Source: Verpa conica (Eukaryota > Ascomycota > Pezizomycetes > Pezizales > Morchellaceae). Taken from it: DNA of 64,000 nt. A model generated the notes under the pieces. That model was not told the origin of the DNA, made no database searches, and saw only the letters and a list, made by a program, of their open reading frames with translations. Location: contig JAUFSD010000008.1 of the NCBI GenBank assembly GCA_033030425.1, positions 868,001 through 932,000 of the forward strand, given 5' to 3'. The stretch's first letter is position 1. Each line of letters opens with the position of its first letter. This document shows, piece by piece, positions 48,098 to 61,385 of this stretch. Both the position numbers and the translations under genes were made by a program.

Positions 48098-50198
48098 ATG
48101 ACTCCAGAAGTTGAGTTAACCTCTCTACGCTCCCAAACAAGTATATCCCAGGAACAAGCTTTCCCAACATTCTACCGCCGCGATGCTCGAAAATCAGTTA
48201 CATCTTCTTCTCACAGTGAGCACAAAATACTAGCAGAATTGACAAACTATGATGATGATCGAGTTGAATACCCACCTATGCCGGAGAAGAAGAAGCTGGG
48301 ATACTTCTCGACGGCAAGCTTGATTATTAGTAAGATGATAGGGACGGGAGTTTTTGTGAAGCCGGCATATGTGTTGATGAACTCTGGTGGTAAAGGTATT
48401 GCTCTGGCACTTTGGCTAGCGGGTGGAGCCATGACATTGTGTGGGTATGTACTAGATGCATCTGTGAGAATTCAAGTGAGCTATACTAATCAACCAGTGT
48501 GCTTATATATATTGAACTCGGAATTGCACTACCATTTAACGGTGCTGAGATAGTCTACGTATGATTTATTACCCTCCTCAAGTATTTAGATTCTCATACT
48601 AACACACAGGAAGGTCGAGGAAGCTTATCCACACCCTAGATACCTAGTCGTAATTATCGTCTCTCTACTATTTGTACTCCTCAGTCACCAAGCCGGAAAC
48701 TGCGTTAGTTTTGCAAAGCTTGTACTACAAGCCTTCAGCCCCGAGATTATGGAGCCCGACTACCGCCTGCAGAAGTTCGTTGCACTCGTCATGCTAACCT
48801 CCGTCTGCCTCCTACACGTATTCTCACGAAATATGGGAATCGCAGTCAACAACTTTCTAGCACTCTATAAGATTGTGCTACTCACATTTATTGTGTTTGT
48901 TGGGTTCGCGGCTATGGGGGGCGCGAGGGGTAAGGGCGTTGATATTGGAGATCCGAATTATGGGTTGGTAAACTTCAACGATGCGCTGGATGTTAAGAAA
49001 ATGAGTATGTCGGAATATGCGAATGCAATTCTAGGTGTGTTGTGGGCGTATACTGGTTGGGAGAATGCGAATTACGTTTTGGCTGAGGTTAAGCGCCCAC
49101 GTGGGAAGGAGAGTAAGGTGTTTAAGCTTGCGGCATTAGGGTCTATTGGGACTGTGACAATGCTTTACATGCTTGCGAATGTGGCATACTTTACGGTCCT
49201 TACTACAGAGGAGATAGTGAACCAGGATGGTAATACTGTTGCGGTTAAGTTTTTGCTCAAGGTTAGTTATACGTCTATACTGTTTCTCTTTGAGTGGGGG
49301 TGCTGAGTGAGGTTTCAATCTAGGTCTTTGGTGATGGATGGTTCATTCAGAGGGGGATGAAGATAATGATTGCACTTTCGATTCTTGGGAACTTCATTTC
49401 CTTCACTTATGGTGTTGCCCGTGTCAAGCAAGAGATTGCAAAGTTGCGGATTCTACCGTTTTCAAAGTTTTGGGCAAAACAGAGTAGCTACGATACTCCC
49501 GTGGGAGCGTTGTTCCTACACTGGATTTCGGCCGCGTTGATTATTGTTAGTAGACTCAGTCATTTCAATTCTGAATTTCAATTATGTTTTACTAATAACG
49601 TGAAGCTTGTTACTCCAAACAAGCGAAGCGACGGTGCCTACAACTTGATCACTGATTTATTCATTCATGCTCAAAGCTGGATTATCAGTAAGTTCCCCCC
49701 TTTCGTTTCAAAAGAAACAACTTACTCACATCTCCTAGTCACTGTATCGCTTGGTGTTTTTTCACTCCGCTACCACAGCAAGTTCCATTCCTGGAAGCCG
49801 CAAATGATGAACTGGGGCGTCCTTTTTGGAATCATCGCCGTCTACACACCAATGAACCTCTTTGTTATTATCCTCACTTGGTGGCCACCAATGATTCAGC
49901 CCAGTATCTCATCATATGTTACTCCAGGGGTCGCAACAGGAATTATAGTTTTTGGATTCTTTTATTGGTTCGTGTTTGCCAAGGTCCTGCCGGCTATTGG
50001 CTATCATATCGATTCTCAACCGGATGAGTTGATTGATGGGAGTCGAGTGGTGATCTATAAGGTATGTAGCTTATCAGCCCCACCCTCCGCCCCTGAGATG
50101 CGAGTAGGTGCTAATTTTGGCAACAGAGATATAAAACTGGATTCGCTAAGAAACTCTCGTATTGGGTGGATAAAAATCTCCGGCGACGAAAGGAATAG
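48098..50198 (+). CDS. LAT-family amino acid permease, high-affinity methionine permease (Mup1) type
   Basis: join(48098..48444, 48498..48558, 48614..49261, 49324..49545, 49606..49687, 49739..50061, 50127..50198), 584 residues. A plasma-membrane amino acid/polyamine/choline-type transporter; methionine or cysteine is the likely substrate but not proven. The hydrophilic N-terminus (about 60 residues) precedes LGYFSTASLIISKMIGTGVF, the TM1 substrate motif. PFNGAEIVYVEEAYPHPRYLV, LSHQAGNCVSFAKLV, ILGVLWAYTGWENANYVLAEVK (TM6 region) and ALSILGNFISFTYGVARVKQEIA match the Mup1 branch. It ends with a basic tail (LSYWVDKNLRRRKE). Introns 2 and 4 end in AAG; intron 4 and intron 5 are multiples of three, so their retention would not shift frame. 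Confidence 0.88.
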
Positions 50199-52740
50199 GT
50201 CTGAGGAAACTATCCGCTCCTATTGGGTGGGGAAGCTCTGATCGTTTGGATGTAATGAAAGATACACGATTATTGGGTATAATATTCAGCTGTGGTACAG
50301 GCATCTAATTCCTGAATGTTGTTGATTTCTTTTGTTGGGGGTTTTTTCTTTGTATTTGTTGGCGCTGGATCATTCATGGAGCAAGGTTTTTGAGATGCAT
50401 TACTACCAATAATAACCATTCCTTATTATTTTCATAGAAACTTGTTATTTAAAAAAATGCTAGATGTTATGAATGAAAATGGCCTTAGATAAATGAATGG
50501 AAGATGTCGAGTTGCCTGGCTGGCCTTCTATGCATGAAGAAACGGCCCACACTAGCACAGCCCTCTAAAACATGTAGTGGAACGGAAAAAGTTAAAATGT
50601 AGCTGCAGAAAAGCAGCCTTGCCGAGGGGTCTGTTCATATCCATCAATAACTCAGCCTTAGCTATAGTAAAACTTACAATTGAGCCTAGGCTCGGATGAG
50701 GGACTAGAAAATTAACCTTGATTTCCCGGTGTAACACAGCGTTAACATACTTTAAGGCGTTCAGATGCATCCATACATGTAGTAGATAGGGCCCTATTAC
50801 CAACAGGTTTTAACATGTTATAGCCACGATTAAACTAGAGAACTCGCTCTCAATCTTGACCCTCTGCCCCACGCCTTCCGTCTCGTCTAGTAAGTAGGTA
50901 ACTCGGGTCTTGAAGATGGTATTTATTGGAACTAATTAGATGTGCAGTATGTTGGTAGAGGATAGGAAGGCGTCCTCGGAGCCAACAGTTTGTTTTTTAA
51001 GCACAAGAACTGTAGCGCCTAACCTTCATTATTATTTGTGAACAAGGCTGTGTAAACGATTGAGAGGGAGGGCACTTATCATCACGGTTTATCACTCGGT
51101 CTTCTAGATCGTAGTGACACTTGGCCGAATAGTAGCCAGTGTTTAGGTTGAGGTGGGATCTTGGCGTATTCAGTGTAAGCCATACAGGTTGAGAATGTTT
51201 ATCTGTAACAAAAGCCAAAATATGCGGGCACTAGGTTAGTAATTGAGTAAGCCTAGTAGCTCAGGGCTGAACAGATCGTATTATGCTTGGTTTAGAAGCT
51301 TCAGGTATCTGACTTGTTTGAGTAGAGTAGATATAGAGTGAGTTATTTTTGTTGGTTCTTTAGGGATACCCTTGGCATACTCTATATACCCCGCTCTAGG
51401 GACCTCTGAACCCTCTATTAGTCTCATTATCTACCCATGCGTCTGCACGATGCCTCATTAGGGAGGACTCCTCTAATAAATCTTACATAAGAACTTACAA
51501 GTCATATCATGTGGTCTTGATATGATCTCGATGACTAATAGTAGTAATATCCCTCTCTCAAGATGTTTCTCTATTCAAGGAATGCTATTGAGCGTCGGGC
51601 ATCGGGTATTTCGATATAAGAATATTATGAAGAGCCCATCAAGACGATGGGCGTAGAGGATGTTATGAGAAAGTATGGACTTAGTATTAGTTAGTAATAT
51701 GGAAATTTATTATTTATGGGATATATATATACCAATGGGTTTTATTTGTATTGCTTTCTTTCGATTAACAATAGGTTCAAACCTTTTAGTTAATATGATC
51801 TACTGAGTAGGGTAAGGGGGAATTTTGTAGTAAAGCCTACCATACATATAGTACTAGTTTGTCTGTACTAGGCTGAACCCTTGGGCGAGATATCAGCTGT
51901 AGGAAACAGTTGTCCAGTACATACCTACGAAGAGAGCTTTTTATCAGTGTCAGCGAGCATCATCCTGTCATACATATATGTAATCATAAAAAATCAAATA
52001 AAGTCAGAAGGTACTGTCTCGCATTAATACGAGTGTCAGAACCCGCTATCCAAGTATAGTTAGTGCTCGGTATATTATCCCTGTCGTGGTCAAAGAAATA
52101 CGGGAATAGGATTTAGATAGAGTAAAGTTGACCTTTATATCCCTGTAGTCTTCGGCAAACCCTAGATGGATTTTCGATATTATGGAATCACAATAGGCTA
52201 CAATTACCACAGGAATATGTAGGGAGATATTACCTTAGCCTTTGGGCTCCATGTACTTATGATTAATTCATTCATTCATTCATGTAGGAAGATATTAGGT
52301 CATCGCAACTCACTCGTAGGCTAGTACCTATTAAGGGAGAAGGTAACGCTCTAAACTGAGGTCTGGAAATTGGTCAAAATAGTATAATACTCTACTTATT
52401 CCTAGTGCTAATGCAATTATGTAAGATTATTTCTCAAAGACATTTGTATATACAGAAGCCTAGGAACCAGGAACCCGTACAGCGCATTAGAGCCCTAAAG
52501 GGGACCAAAAAACATGCGTTTCTTGTATAACAGTTGCCCGGACTAAGAGCCTCTATGAAAAATAGGTCTTGGACAAAAATAATAACACTTCCATTGAACC
52601 AACCGTTTGATACCTCAAGTTTCCACTTCTATGATTCTCCACTTGTTAATTGTAGCCCATATACCCCCTCTCACCTCTCATATCGTCGTCCCCTTTCTCC
52701 CACCTAAAAAAAATATTCCCCACCACCCAAACACAACTCA
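50199..52740. other. AT-rich spacer between permease and eIF2A
   Basis: No gene, tRNA or repeat family recognised. Four TTCA/ATTC units occur near 52266-52281. The last 100 bases should belong to the eIF2A 3' UTR. Confidence 0.45.
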
Positions 52741-55384
52741 TCACTCGCCTAATGCCGCAAGCTCCTGTTTGACCTGAGCCTCCGTCTTAATTTTCTTCAG
52801 CTGTGTATCCTCCAACTTCTCCCCGTTCGCCAATCTCCCCTTCAGGTCCTCGATCGCTCTCAATTTCTTATTCAACCCCCTGAGTTTCTTCTCATTGCTT
52901 GAGGGGGTATCAGGGGCCTCCAGCTTCGGGGACTCGCTCTTTGGTGGGATCTCTATCACTTGCGGGGGAGCTAGGGTGTCTGCGCCGGATCTGGAAGGGT
53001 GTTGGTGTGGGTTCCTCTCACTCTTGCTCCTGGTTCTCTTGAGACCTTCCTGGTCCCTGTCCCTGTTATTACGGCTCTTACTTCTTGGGTGAGGGCTGCG
53101 ATGATCTCGATGCTCCCGATGCTCCCGGCCATCACGACCTTGACGCTCACCATTGCCATTTGCAGGGCCAGAGGGTGCTCCGGGGACTCCAGGGGCACCT
53201 TGTTGCTCAAGTTTCGCCTTTTTTGCAGCCTCCCGCTTCTTTTTGTTCTTGAGCGCAGCTTTACTGAGATTATCTTCATCGGCGCCTGCCCCTGTTCCAG
53301 CCAACGATACACCACCACCTGGGGCAGCTCCAGGGGGTAGCTTCTCAGCTGGCGCAGCGCCCGGAACGTCCCGTCTTTTCCCTCTTCCAAACCCGTTTGA
53401 GGCCCCAGCCGCGGATCCATTGGCGTAGATATGTGCCGCGCCACCTTCATCTTCACGCTTGAAATGAAGAGGTGTTACCGTGTTACGGGCATGCGGGGGG
53501 CGGTAAGCTCCAGTTGGCTTCTTCGGGGTTGAAGTAGCAACGTGTGCAGCTGCTGATTCGTGTGGGGTTGGCGCTGCTGGAAGGGGATTTGGGAGCGGGT
53601 GCATCGAAGCAGTCTGGGGACGCCAGAAGACGTTATAGAGTTCGTCCATCTCATTGTTATACATTAACTCCCCAGTGTAGTGCCAAATTTTGACACCATT
53701 GTCAACCCTGAGCCTCGGGCTAGTAGTGGCAGTTAGAATGTGCCTCCCATCGGGACTCCATTCGCAGACACTGGCATTAGAGGCCTCGATCGTGCAGATC
53801 TTCCTCATTCCTGCTTGCCTATCATAAATATCCACAGATCCGTTCAGGTTCCCGAAGCCGGCAACAAGAACGAACCTGGCATGTGGCGAGAAGAGGATCA
53901 TATTCCTCGGACCAGGAGCAATTTGATGAACCACATTGGCACGAATGTCGAAAATTGTGGTTTTCGCAGGCATAAACCCGTATACAACACCGAACTCCTT
54001 GGAATCAGTCGACCAAGCGACATCATGGATTGGGCCTTCTTTGTCTATGCGGCAAAAAGCTCAAGTTAGTACCACACACCTGGTAATAGGTCGGGTGATT
54101 ATCCATGCGTACCAAGTGAAACACGACAATCATAATTTCCAGCTACTGTAATCAGGTAAAGATTGGTCTCTCCATAATAACTTTTCCCAGTCTTATCCGC
54201 ATCAGTCTGAGCGAACACCAGAACGCTAGTTCCCAAAGCGTTCCACTTCAGTTGGACTCTGTCTGCTTTATAAAAGCTCTTTTGAGACAGGATAGTAGTC
54301 CATGAAGGAACTTGGTAGATCCGGACTTGGGCTGGATTCCCCTTCATATAATAATCATGTTAGTAAGTCCAACTCACTAGAAATGAATCGGAACCAATTA
54401 CCTTTCGCTCTGGAATAAACACAGCAACGGAATAATTCTTCCCAGGGCTCAGAGCAAAGTCTGTAACCCCTTCAACGCGAAGATGGCCCCAAACAGTGGC
54501 CATATTGTCTGCTTCGAAGAACTGGACCTCATTCGTAACGACTCTGGCGCAGTATTTTTCGTCATAGGTGTATTGAAGATTCCATCCAGACTGAGACTTC
54601 TGCACGAATGCTACAACGTGCTCGGCAGTCGCTGTTATCCAGACTTTAAGGTTCTTCGTAGCATTGCCGTCTTCCTGCTTGGCTTTCGGAGGTGTTAGTT
54701 TTTGGAGAGATGGAAGGGCTTGGCAACCCCACGAGAAACATACTAGGTCTTTCCCATGTAATGATGTAGCTTCCCTGTGGAGAGAATCCGATTTCGTGAA
54801 CATTCTGAGCTGGGAGAGTGCTTATCACTTCACCGGTATCTGGGTTGGATATCTTGACGCTGTGACGTATGAGTCAGCATAAAAAACTCACAACTCCAGA
54901 CACCTGCGGGAGTCACGTAGTAAGGTCCGGAATAGGTCAAGAAAAACATACTCTTCATTGCACGCCCAGGCAAAGTATTTGCCATCCGGGCTGTACATAC
55001 AGCATCTGTTGTTGCTTTCTGGCCTATAGGGACAAAACCACCAGGTCAGTTCCAAGAGTCTACAACAACCACAGAACGTTCCGAGACTATTAATTCAAAA
55101 CGGATGGATGGGCAAGCCATACTTATTGAATCCAGGCTGAGGCGAATATTGTGGGAATGCTTCAACCAGGCCGATGGTCTTTTGGGTTCGGTCTAGACGG
55201 ATTACACCAGCGAGGTCAGCTCAAATTCCATCGCCTTCCCATCACCACAACGAACACCAGGAGTCAGATTGCAGTGCTGCATCAGTATAGGTCCTATCTG
55301 TATAAGACCCAAATCCCGGCTGGTGTATCGCCCCCGGAGAGTTGACTTACAAGCAAACTGAGTTTGTACTGTAGTGGTAGCCAT
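52741..55384 (-). CDS. eIF2A: Eukaryotic translation initiation factor 2A
   Basis: complement(join(52741..54044, 54113..54341, 54402..54682, 54744..54859, 54952..55023, 55123..55192, 55351..55384)), 701 residues. eIF2A is a WD40-propeller protein that supports GTP-independent initiator-tRNA delivery or non-AUG initiation. Family stretches: FAYRTQKTIGLVEAFPQY, NNRCCMYSPDGKYFAWA, WERPTKQEDGNATKNLKVW, FFEADNMATVWGHLRVEGV, VQLKWNALGTSVLVFAQTD, GPIHDVAWSTDSKEFGVVYGFMPAK, NVFWRPQTA. The C-terminal 270 residues are Pro/Ala/Lys-rich and end with a conserved coiled helix (LRGLNKKLRAIEDLKGRL). The first exon is 34 nt. Introns 4 and 5 use AAG acceptors (CGAAAG, TGAAG), forced by the conserved reading. 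Confidence 0.94.
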
Positions 55385-57245
55385 GATGACCCTCACAAGT
55401 GAATGGGAGAGCTAAAAAATGGGTTCAACGGATAGAACGTTGTCTATTTGCTTCTCGTTCGCTTCTTTAAGCTGTTGATTTTTTTTGTGGGGTTGATTTC
55501 TATTTTTTTGCTTTTTTTTCTCTTGCTCGGAGGTTCGATCTGTTTCAAGGGTTGATACCCGGGAACTGTCTGGGACAACGAGAAATAGTAATTAATCGAA
55601 CTTGACAACAAAACGAGTGCCTAGCAAGATACAGAAAGGCAAAAATAGGCAAAAAAAGCTTGAACACCGGAGCCTCGAGAGTAGTTAAACACCGAGACAG
55701 CGAGGACAAGGAGAACCGAAACGAAGAAGCCGGGAGGGATCACGAAGCGTAGGGGGGGAAGATGAGGGGACTGAAACTCGAGGGAAGAGAAGAGGAAGGA
55801 AGGTTAAGAGGAACACGACGACAAGAAGAAAGCCCAGACACAGAGAAAAAGCATGCTTGTGTGTTGCTGCAACGAACGAAGGGGTCGCAAGCACTAGGAA
55901 TCAGCCGGTAAAACTGCCTTGTTAGGGATGGCGGGACAGCTTGACCACAAAGACGCGACAGAATTTCTGAAACCGCTGGCAGCCAGCTTATGTGGGGCGA
56001 AAGTGAAAAAAAAGAGACAAAGCCTTTCCTGCATAATGTTGGGTTTCTCTCAGTACTCTACGCACAAGGACCTCGGTTCACAGCTGTAGGTCGGGTCAGT
56101 TGTAGGCCAATCATGAGTAAATCGTGGGTGAATACGAATTCTCCTCAGTTCTAACTGGGAGTGATGAATCTGTCATCGGAGTCCGGCGGAGGAGGGGGGA
56201 TTCCACGCTTCAACTCGGGGATTTTTATTCAGGGTTCCTCCGTCGATCATGCAGTCTCAAATTAACAACTCTACGCATTCGCAACACAAGACAGCCCATG
56301 CACAACCTCGATTCTTCCACGGGGCATGCAATTCGTCAGAGCTCCATCTGATTACGACTATTATGTTTGCAAATCTCAGGCTAAAGTTTCACCAACGGTC
56401 CTGGGGACCTAACACTCAAAGACGGCTTGATAAGGCTGAGATGATTGATATAGATTTCAGTACTACGTGTTCATCACCTAATCATCTCTGCTCCCTGTTC
56501 TCAAAATCAATCAACCAGCACAGCCATCCAACGAAATTGCATTCGGCATTTTATTCGGTATCTAATTGGATGGCCGGAGGACACAGCCCTCCGCTAAAGC
56601 ACTCGGCCCGCAGCCGTTTCAGAAATTTCAAGCCGTGCTAATCTCCCGTTCACCCCGTTCACCTCGTGATATTGTCCCGTGATTAAAACGTCTGATGATA
56701 TAGTTGTTGTACGCGAGGGTTGAATTCATAATTACTTATTCGCAGTTCTCCTTTGTTACCGAGAGTAACTTGTGAGGAATGCAACTAGTGGACAAAGGCT
56801 TATGAGCTTAGATTGCGAATGTCAAATTGGTCGCTTGGTCACTGGCCACAGGGTATGCATTATCAGCCCTGGATCTTATCTACAGCACACTAGGACCCGG
56901 GGTCGAAATAAATATTTTGTATCAGACCAAGTCTTGGGAGCGTCCGAGAGCACGAGATCTCAGATCTCGTTTGGGGGCCAAGAAGTGTTTACGGAGGCGC
57001 ACAACGTGGGCGCTCTTGACCACATTTAGGTACCCTGGCAGGAAAAATTCGTCGTCTCATAGATGCAGTATGCACGACCCCGAAACTCAACGCTCGCCTA
57101 CTGCCAAATACGGATTGCGCTGTAGGTCTGGAAACTTACCTGTTTTCTGTAGTCGTATGACCATCGAAAATCCCCAAAATTTTATACAGTCTACAGAAAT
57201 AATAGCATATACACTACTCTATTGTCCGTGCTCTCTTTACACCCT
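55385..57245. other. Spacer between eIF2A and GRC3
   Basis: Contains the eIF2A promoter side (T-rich leader near 55480-55520) and the 3' flank of GRC3. Open frames on the plus strand (56124-57029) show no domain. Nothing else seen. Confidence 0.45.
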
Positions 57246-59661
57246 TTACTCCCGTCCCATCTGGTGTCCCCTTCTCATAACGTTCCTCCGTACTCTCCAC
57301 ACCTCCGCACCCTTCCCGTCCGCCCCGACAACAGCACCAACACTAACCCACGGTGCCTCTGTGCCTGCACCAACCATATCCCATACCGAAAGTTCCAGCC
57401 TCCCTCTGACAAGTACTACTTTCAGTCCCTCCTGTTCCCACCGTGATATCTCATCTTCGCGGATACTGGTGAGGAGATGTAGACATCCGTTCTTTCCATC
57501 TATCCCACGGATGAGTGCTAAGCCAGCTGAAAAACTGCTCTCTGGAAGTGGCGGATTGGTAATGTACGGCAGATTCATGCCAGGGGTCGGGTTGGGTTGT
57601 GGGAGCTCATGTTCATCTACCAGGACCACACCTACAAGGGTGCCATCAATAGCAGTGATGAGTTCCTCAGGAGCTACGTCTTCCCCTAAGATAGCAACCG
57701 CATCAATCCCCGCCTCAGGACCCATATAGTCAATAACCCAAGGTGGGACTGCTGTAAGTGGAGTATCAAAGTCCCATTTTCCTTTATCGGGATCATGGTG
57801 CATATAACTCATAATCTGCAGCACCCTTAGGTCCGCGGCCGAGAACCTTGCAGGCGCTGTAGATGAAGAAACGCTTTCGAGTTCATGGAGCTGTACAGAT
57901 TCTGGGACAATCTCGGTGACGGGGTTAATACGCTCTAGTGCACCAGATAGGAATACGACATCTGATGCTTGGCTGTGGAGTAAAATGTCGCCCAGGAGCT
58001 CGAGTCCTAGGCCTTTGGTCCAACCTGCTGTATTGACTACTAATGGGATTCTTGTATCCTCTGCTGTTGTTGCAGAGTTGAGAATTTCGCGGTAGACAGA
58101 TATGAGGTTGGTGACGCAAGCTATGTAATGCCCTGGGTCTTCCTTGGGGGATGTATAACCTACGTGGTGTGAGCGAAGAGCTGTTTCGGGGTTTGGATGT
58201 GTAAAGGGGGGTCCAAAGATTGGGGCCGTTAATTTGTGGAGTGATATGAATCCTGGTGGAGAGAATTCTGGTTGGCCGGGATCAACATCAAGGTAGGCTA
58301 CCGATGTGCAGGCTCGGGTGGGTGATGTGAGGAGCTTGTTGACTAGGCTGCGGGCGAAGGTAGATTTCCCAGTCCCTTTTGAGCCTGTGATTAGGATCAC
58401 TGGAGGTATAGCTGAGAAGAAAGATGAAGATTCTGCGTTAATTTTCTGAGATAATATCTCATAGCATGACTCCCAGGATCTTGAGATGGAAAGTATAGGG
58501 ATGTTATAGGTGGTAGAGTATAACTACCCGTAGAAGTCCTTAGAGTAAGATTCTAAAAGAGAGACCTTTAATGATTGAACGCCCTGTAAAACTTACTGGG
58601 AAAAATGTTTCAAGTTCTCCATTTCCCTTTGCCGTACCAACTGGAGTCCATATTCCACTAAACATTGGGCAAATCTTCCCTACGTCTCTTAAACCCGAGT
58701 TTAGATTCCGACTAGTAACTATAATTTCGGTATCGAATTCTTGACTCTTTGCGCCGCTTCTGAAGCATTCAATCACTGGTAATGATTGTGTTGACGGTGA
58801 ATATACTACCTGTGGTCCGGATTTACTAGTTAAAGTAGCACTAGAGAGACTTATGGTGCCTTTTATGACTTGCAGGGCGTATTCGCCGAGTATAACAAGA
58901 GTCTCCCCATGGATCATACGGAAGGTACTTGTAGTCTTATCGGGGGATTGGGTATAGTTCTTTTCGGTGGGAACGAAAGTCGAGACCTGTGTTAATTTTG
59001 GCACTAATCTATATTTTTACCAGTGTCAAAAAATATCAGTATTTTCCAGATAAGATTGCATAGAAATCATTCAATTTTCTAGGGTAGAGAGAATGAAACT
59101 GAGCTACTGACCTCTCCCCATTCCCCAGGTCTACCCGTGCATCTGTCCTTTCACCCATACCCTCATCATCGCTCCTCAGCTCCGCAATCTCATCCACATC
59201 CACCATCTCCTGATCCACTGGGGCTATAACCAAGTCTGTAGCATCCCCACTCTTCCTTCTTCTCACTCTGGAAAGTGCCGACTCCTCCAAACTAGCATTA
59301 CCATACTCCAGACCCGGGCGAGCCTGCGCCTGCGCCTTGACTTGATCTCTGAGTCTCTTCTCGATTTCTCGTCTCTTTTGCGCTATATCTTCTGCACTTT
59401 CAGGTTCAGAATTCGTAGCGGCCTCAGTAACTACGATAGCAGGGCTTGGACTTCCAGTCTTTGTAGGCGTAGCTTTTGGTGTCTTCTTTTTCGTTCCGGG
59501 AGTCTTTGGCACCGGTGGGATGACTACATCCTGAGAACGGAGTCGGCGGGCTGCAAGTGCGCTCAATAGCGGCGCTACTACTCTAGTGTTAGTAATTGAA
59601 TATAACTTGGCTTAGAAGGTACTTTACCTTTTACTTCTTCCTCTCTGCTGCGTTTTGGCAT
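57246..59661 (-). CDS. GRC3: Polynucleotide 5'-hydroxyl-kinase GRC3
   Basis: complement(join(57246..58523, 58597..59008, 59112..59577, 59628..59661)), 729 residues. GRC3 with Las1 processes ITS2 of pre-rRNA and promotes Pol I termination. The N-terminal basic/acidic region (MPKRSREEEVK, LSALAARRLRSQ) is followed by a Clp1-like beta domain (QVSTFVPTEKNY, GEYALQVIKGTISLSSATL). The P-loop kinase domain has Walker A GSKGTGKS (351-358), LDVDPGQPEFSPPG (about 382-395) and IFGPPFTHP. The third acceptor inside ATAG|ATTAG was chosen because it alone keeps the beta domain in frame; all introns end TAG. First coding exon 34 nt. Confidence 0.92.
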
Positions 59662-61385
59662 CCTTGGGCTTGCTTGTCGTGGTGGGAGTTCGTGCGGCTC
59701 TGCGGTTGGTGACTTTTTTCCTTGTATTACAGTCACGTGAGTATGCGCTAATCCTTGCCATGATAAATGAGTAGTAATAATACTTTATAGTACTGCATAA
59801 AAACCTGATTTGCTGGTTGGTTCTTGGCTGTCATATACATCCTCTTGTGCATAAGTCTGGGACTCGGTTGTCTAAATTTGTAGCTCCTGTAATTTTATTA
59901 CTCTTTCTGTATTTAACTGCTTGACTGTCCCTTGCCATTTGAGGTACTATATAGTAAAGTGCAGGAACTCGTATCATGAAGACCTATCAGATATTTAGAA
60001 AGGTTGCATTCTGACCTGATTGGTACCGTGGTTTCTCCCAAAAAGTAGCTGAGTGTAGATTAGGTATTAGTACTAGTAATAATTGATAGGTAAGATAAAA
60101 CAGGTGAAGAGGTGAAGAGATGCCATTACGATCTTCAAATCTATGATATTATATCACTATATGTCACTAGTAGCTATCTATCCGAGGGGTTTACAAATGC
60201 TACCCAGTGTGGCTCATCAGAATTATGATGCTCTTGCTCGCGAGAGAAAAAAGTCAGAACTATGAATTTCGTGGGTGTTACAGCCCAAATTACAGCTACA
60301 CAATATAGTTTATAAGGCTGTCTAATCATTCACTTTCTACAGGTGGATAACCCAATCCTTAGAAGGGTGCTATATCGATTCTGAAATAGCCATCATATTC
60401 TTAAGTACAATTTATGACAAGTATTATCTAAATTTTCACGGTTAGCGTCATGAAACCCCACTCAATATACCAGATGTTTCACCATGTTGTAGATGCTTCC
60501 TAATAAGGATCCAGGCGAGGCATTCCATATGAGGGTTTAGGGCTTTCTCTTTGGAGCATATATCGATAGATCTCTCTATCTCTTTTAGACAATCGAATCA
60601 GCACCTTTTACTTCACACCACACTCACAGAAACGAAGCATTCTCAGTCGGGCTGCATATGTCGCCAGAGGCAGTATTAATTGCGGCACCCGTCTTCAGTA
60701 GGATCGAATGCGCATGTATCTGCCGATGCGCCACAACAACTCGGAATATAATACCGAGGACCGGGAACAATTACTGTAGCTGCGGATTAAAAAAGAAATA
60801 AAAAAAGAGGTGACACGGAATTCGAGCTGCCGATGTCGCCAAACAAATCTAGAGATAGTAGTTTATAATTCAAGGTACAATACTTCCAAAATGATCGACA
60901 TACACATTTCATGCAGGGATATAGATTAACTCCCCACACCACACTCCCCGCACTATTTTCCCCACAGTAGAGTAATTATAATAATAAAAAAGAGCACCTA
61001 ACGAACAAAATGACAACACCCTCAGATTATCCCGGCCACACATTCCCCGGACAATGTCCGCCAAACATTCAGGAACAAACGTTTCCCATCACGGGGGGAA
61101 AACCGGGGTGAACATGGCATGTGGTCACGGCGCACATTAGCCCGCATACCGAAAATCTACTATTAGGGACTTTTCTTCGGAATAGTCGACGGAGTAGTAT
61201 CATGGCATACCGGCTGTGTGCCGGCTGTCCGTTCGTATATTGAATAGTGGCATGTGCTTTTAGGCAAAGGCCTCGAAGAATCGAGAGTAGGATTCAATTG
61301 TATAAGAATGGCGAATAACTTTAGAATGACTCCCATCCTCAAGTTATTGGGAGTTTCTTGAACACAGTACCCAATTCAAGGCATC
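59662..61385. other. Spacer with GRC3 promoter and BNR gene promoter
   Basis: About 1.7 kb of AT-rich DNA with no gene or tRNA seen. The first 100 bases hold the GRC3 promoter; the last few hundred hold that of the secreted propeller gene. Confidence 0.45.
59733..59740. promoter_or_regulatory. TCACGTGA E-box palindrome upstream of GRC3
   Basis: A perfect TCACGTGA palindrome about 72 nt upstream of the GRC3 ATG. It is the core recognised by Cbf1/USF-type bHLH factors. Binding is inferred from motif and position only. Confidence 0.35.

Noticed and set aside
56827..57729. 300-codon plus-strand frame
   Set aside because: Its second half is antisense to GRC3 and its first half has no domain.
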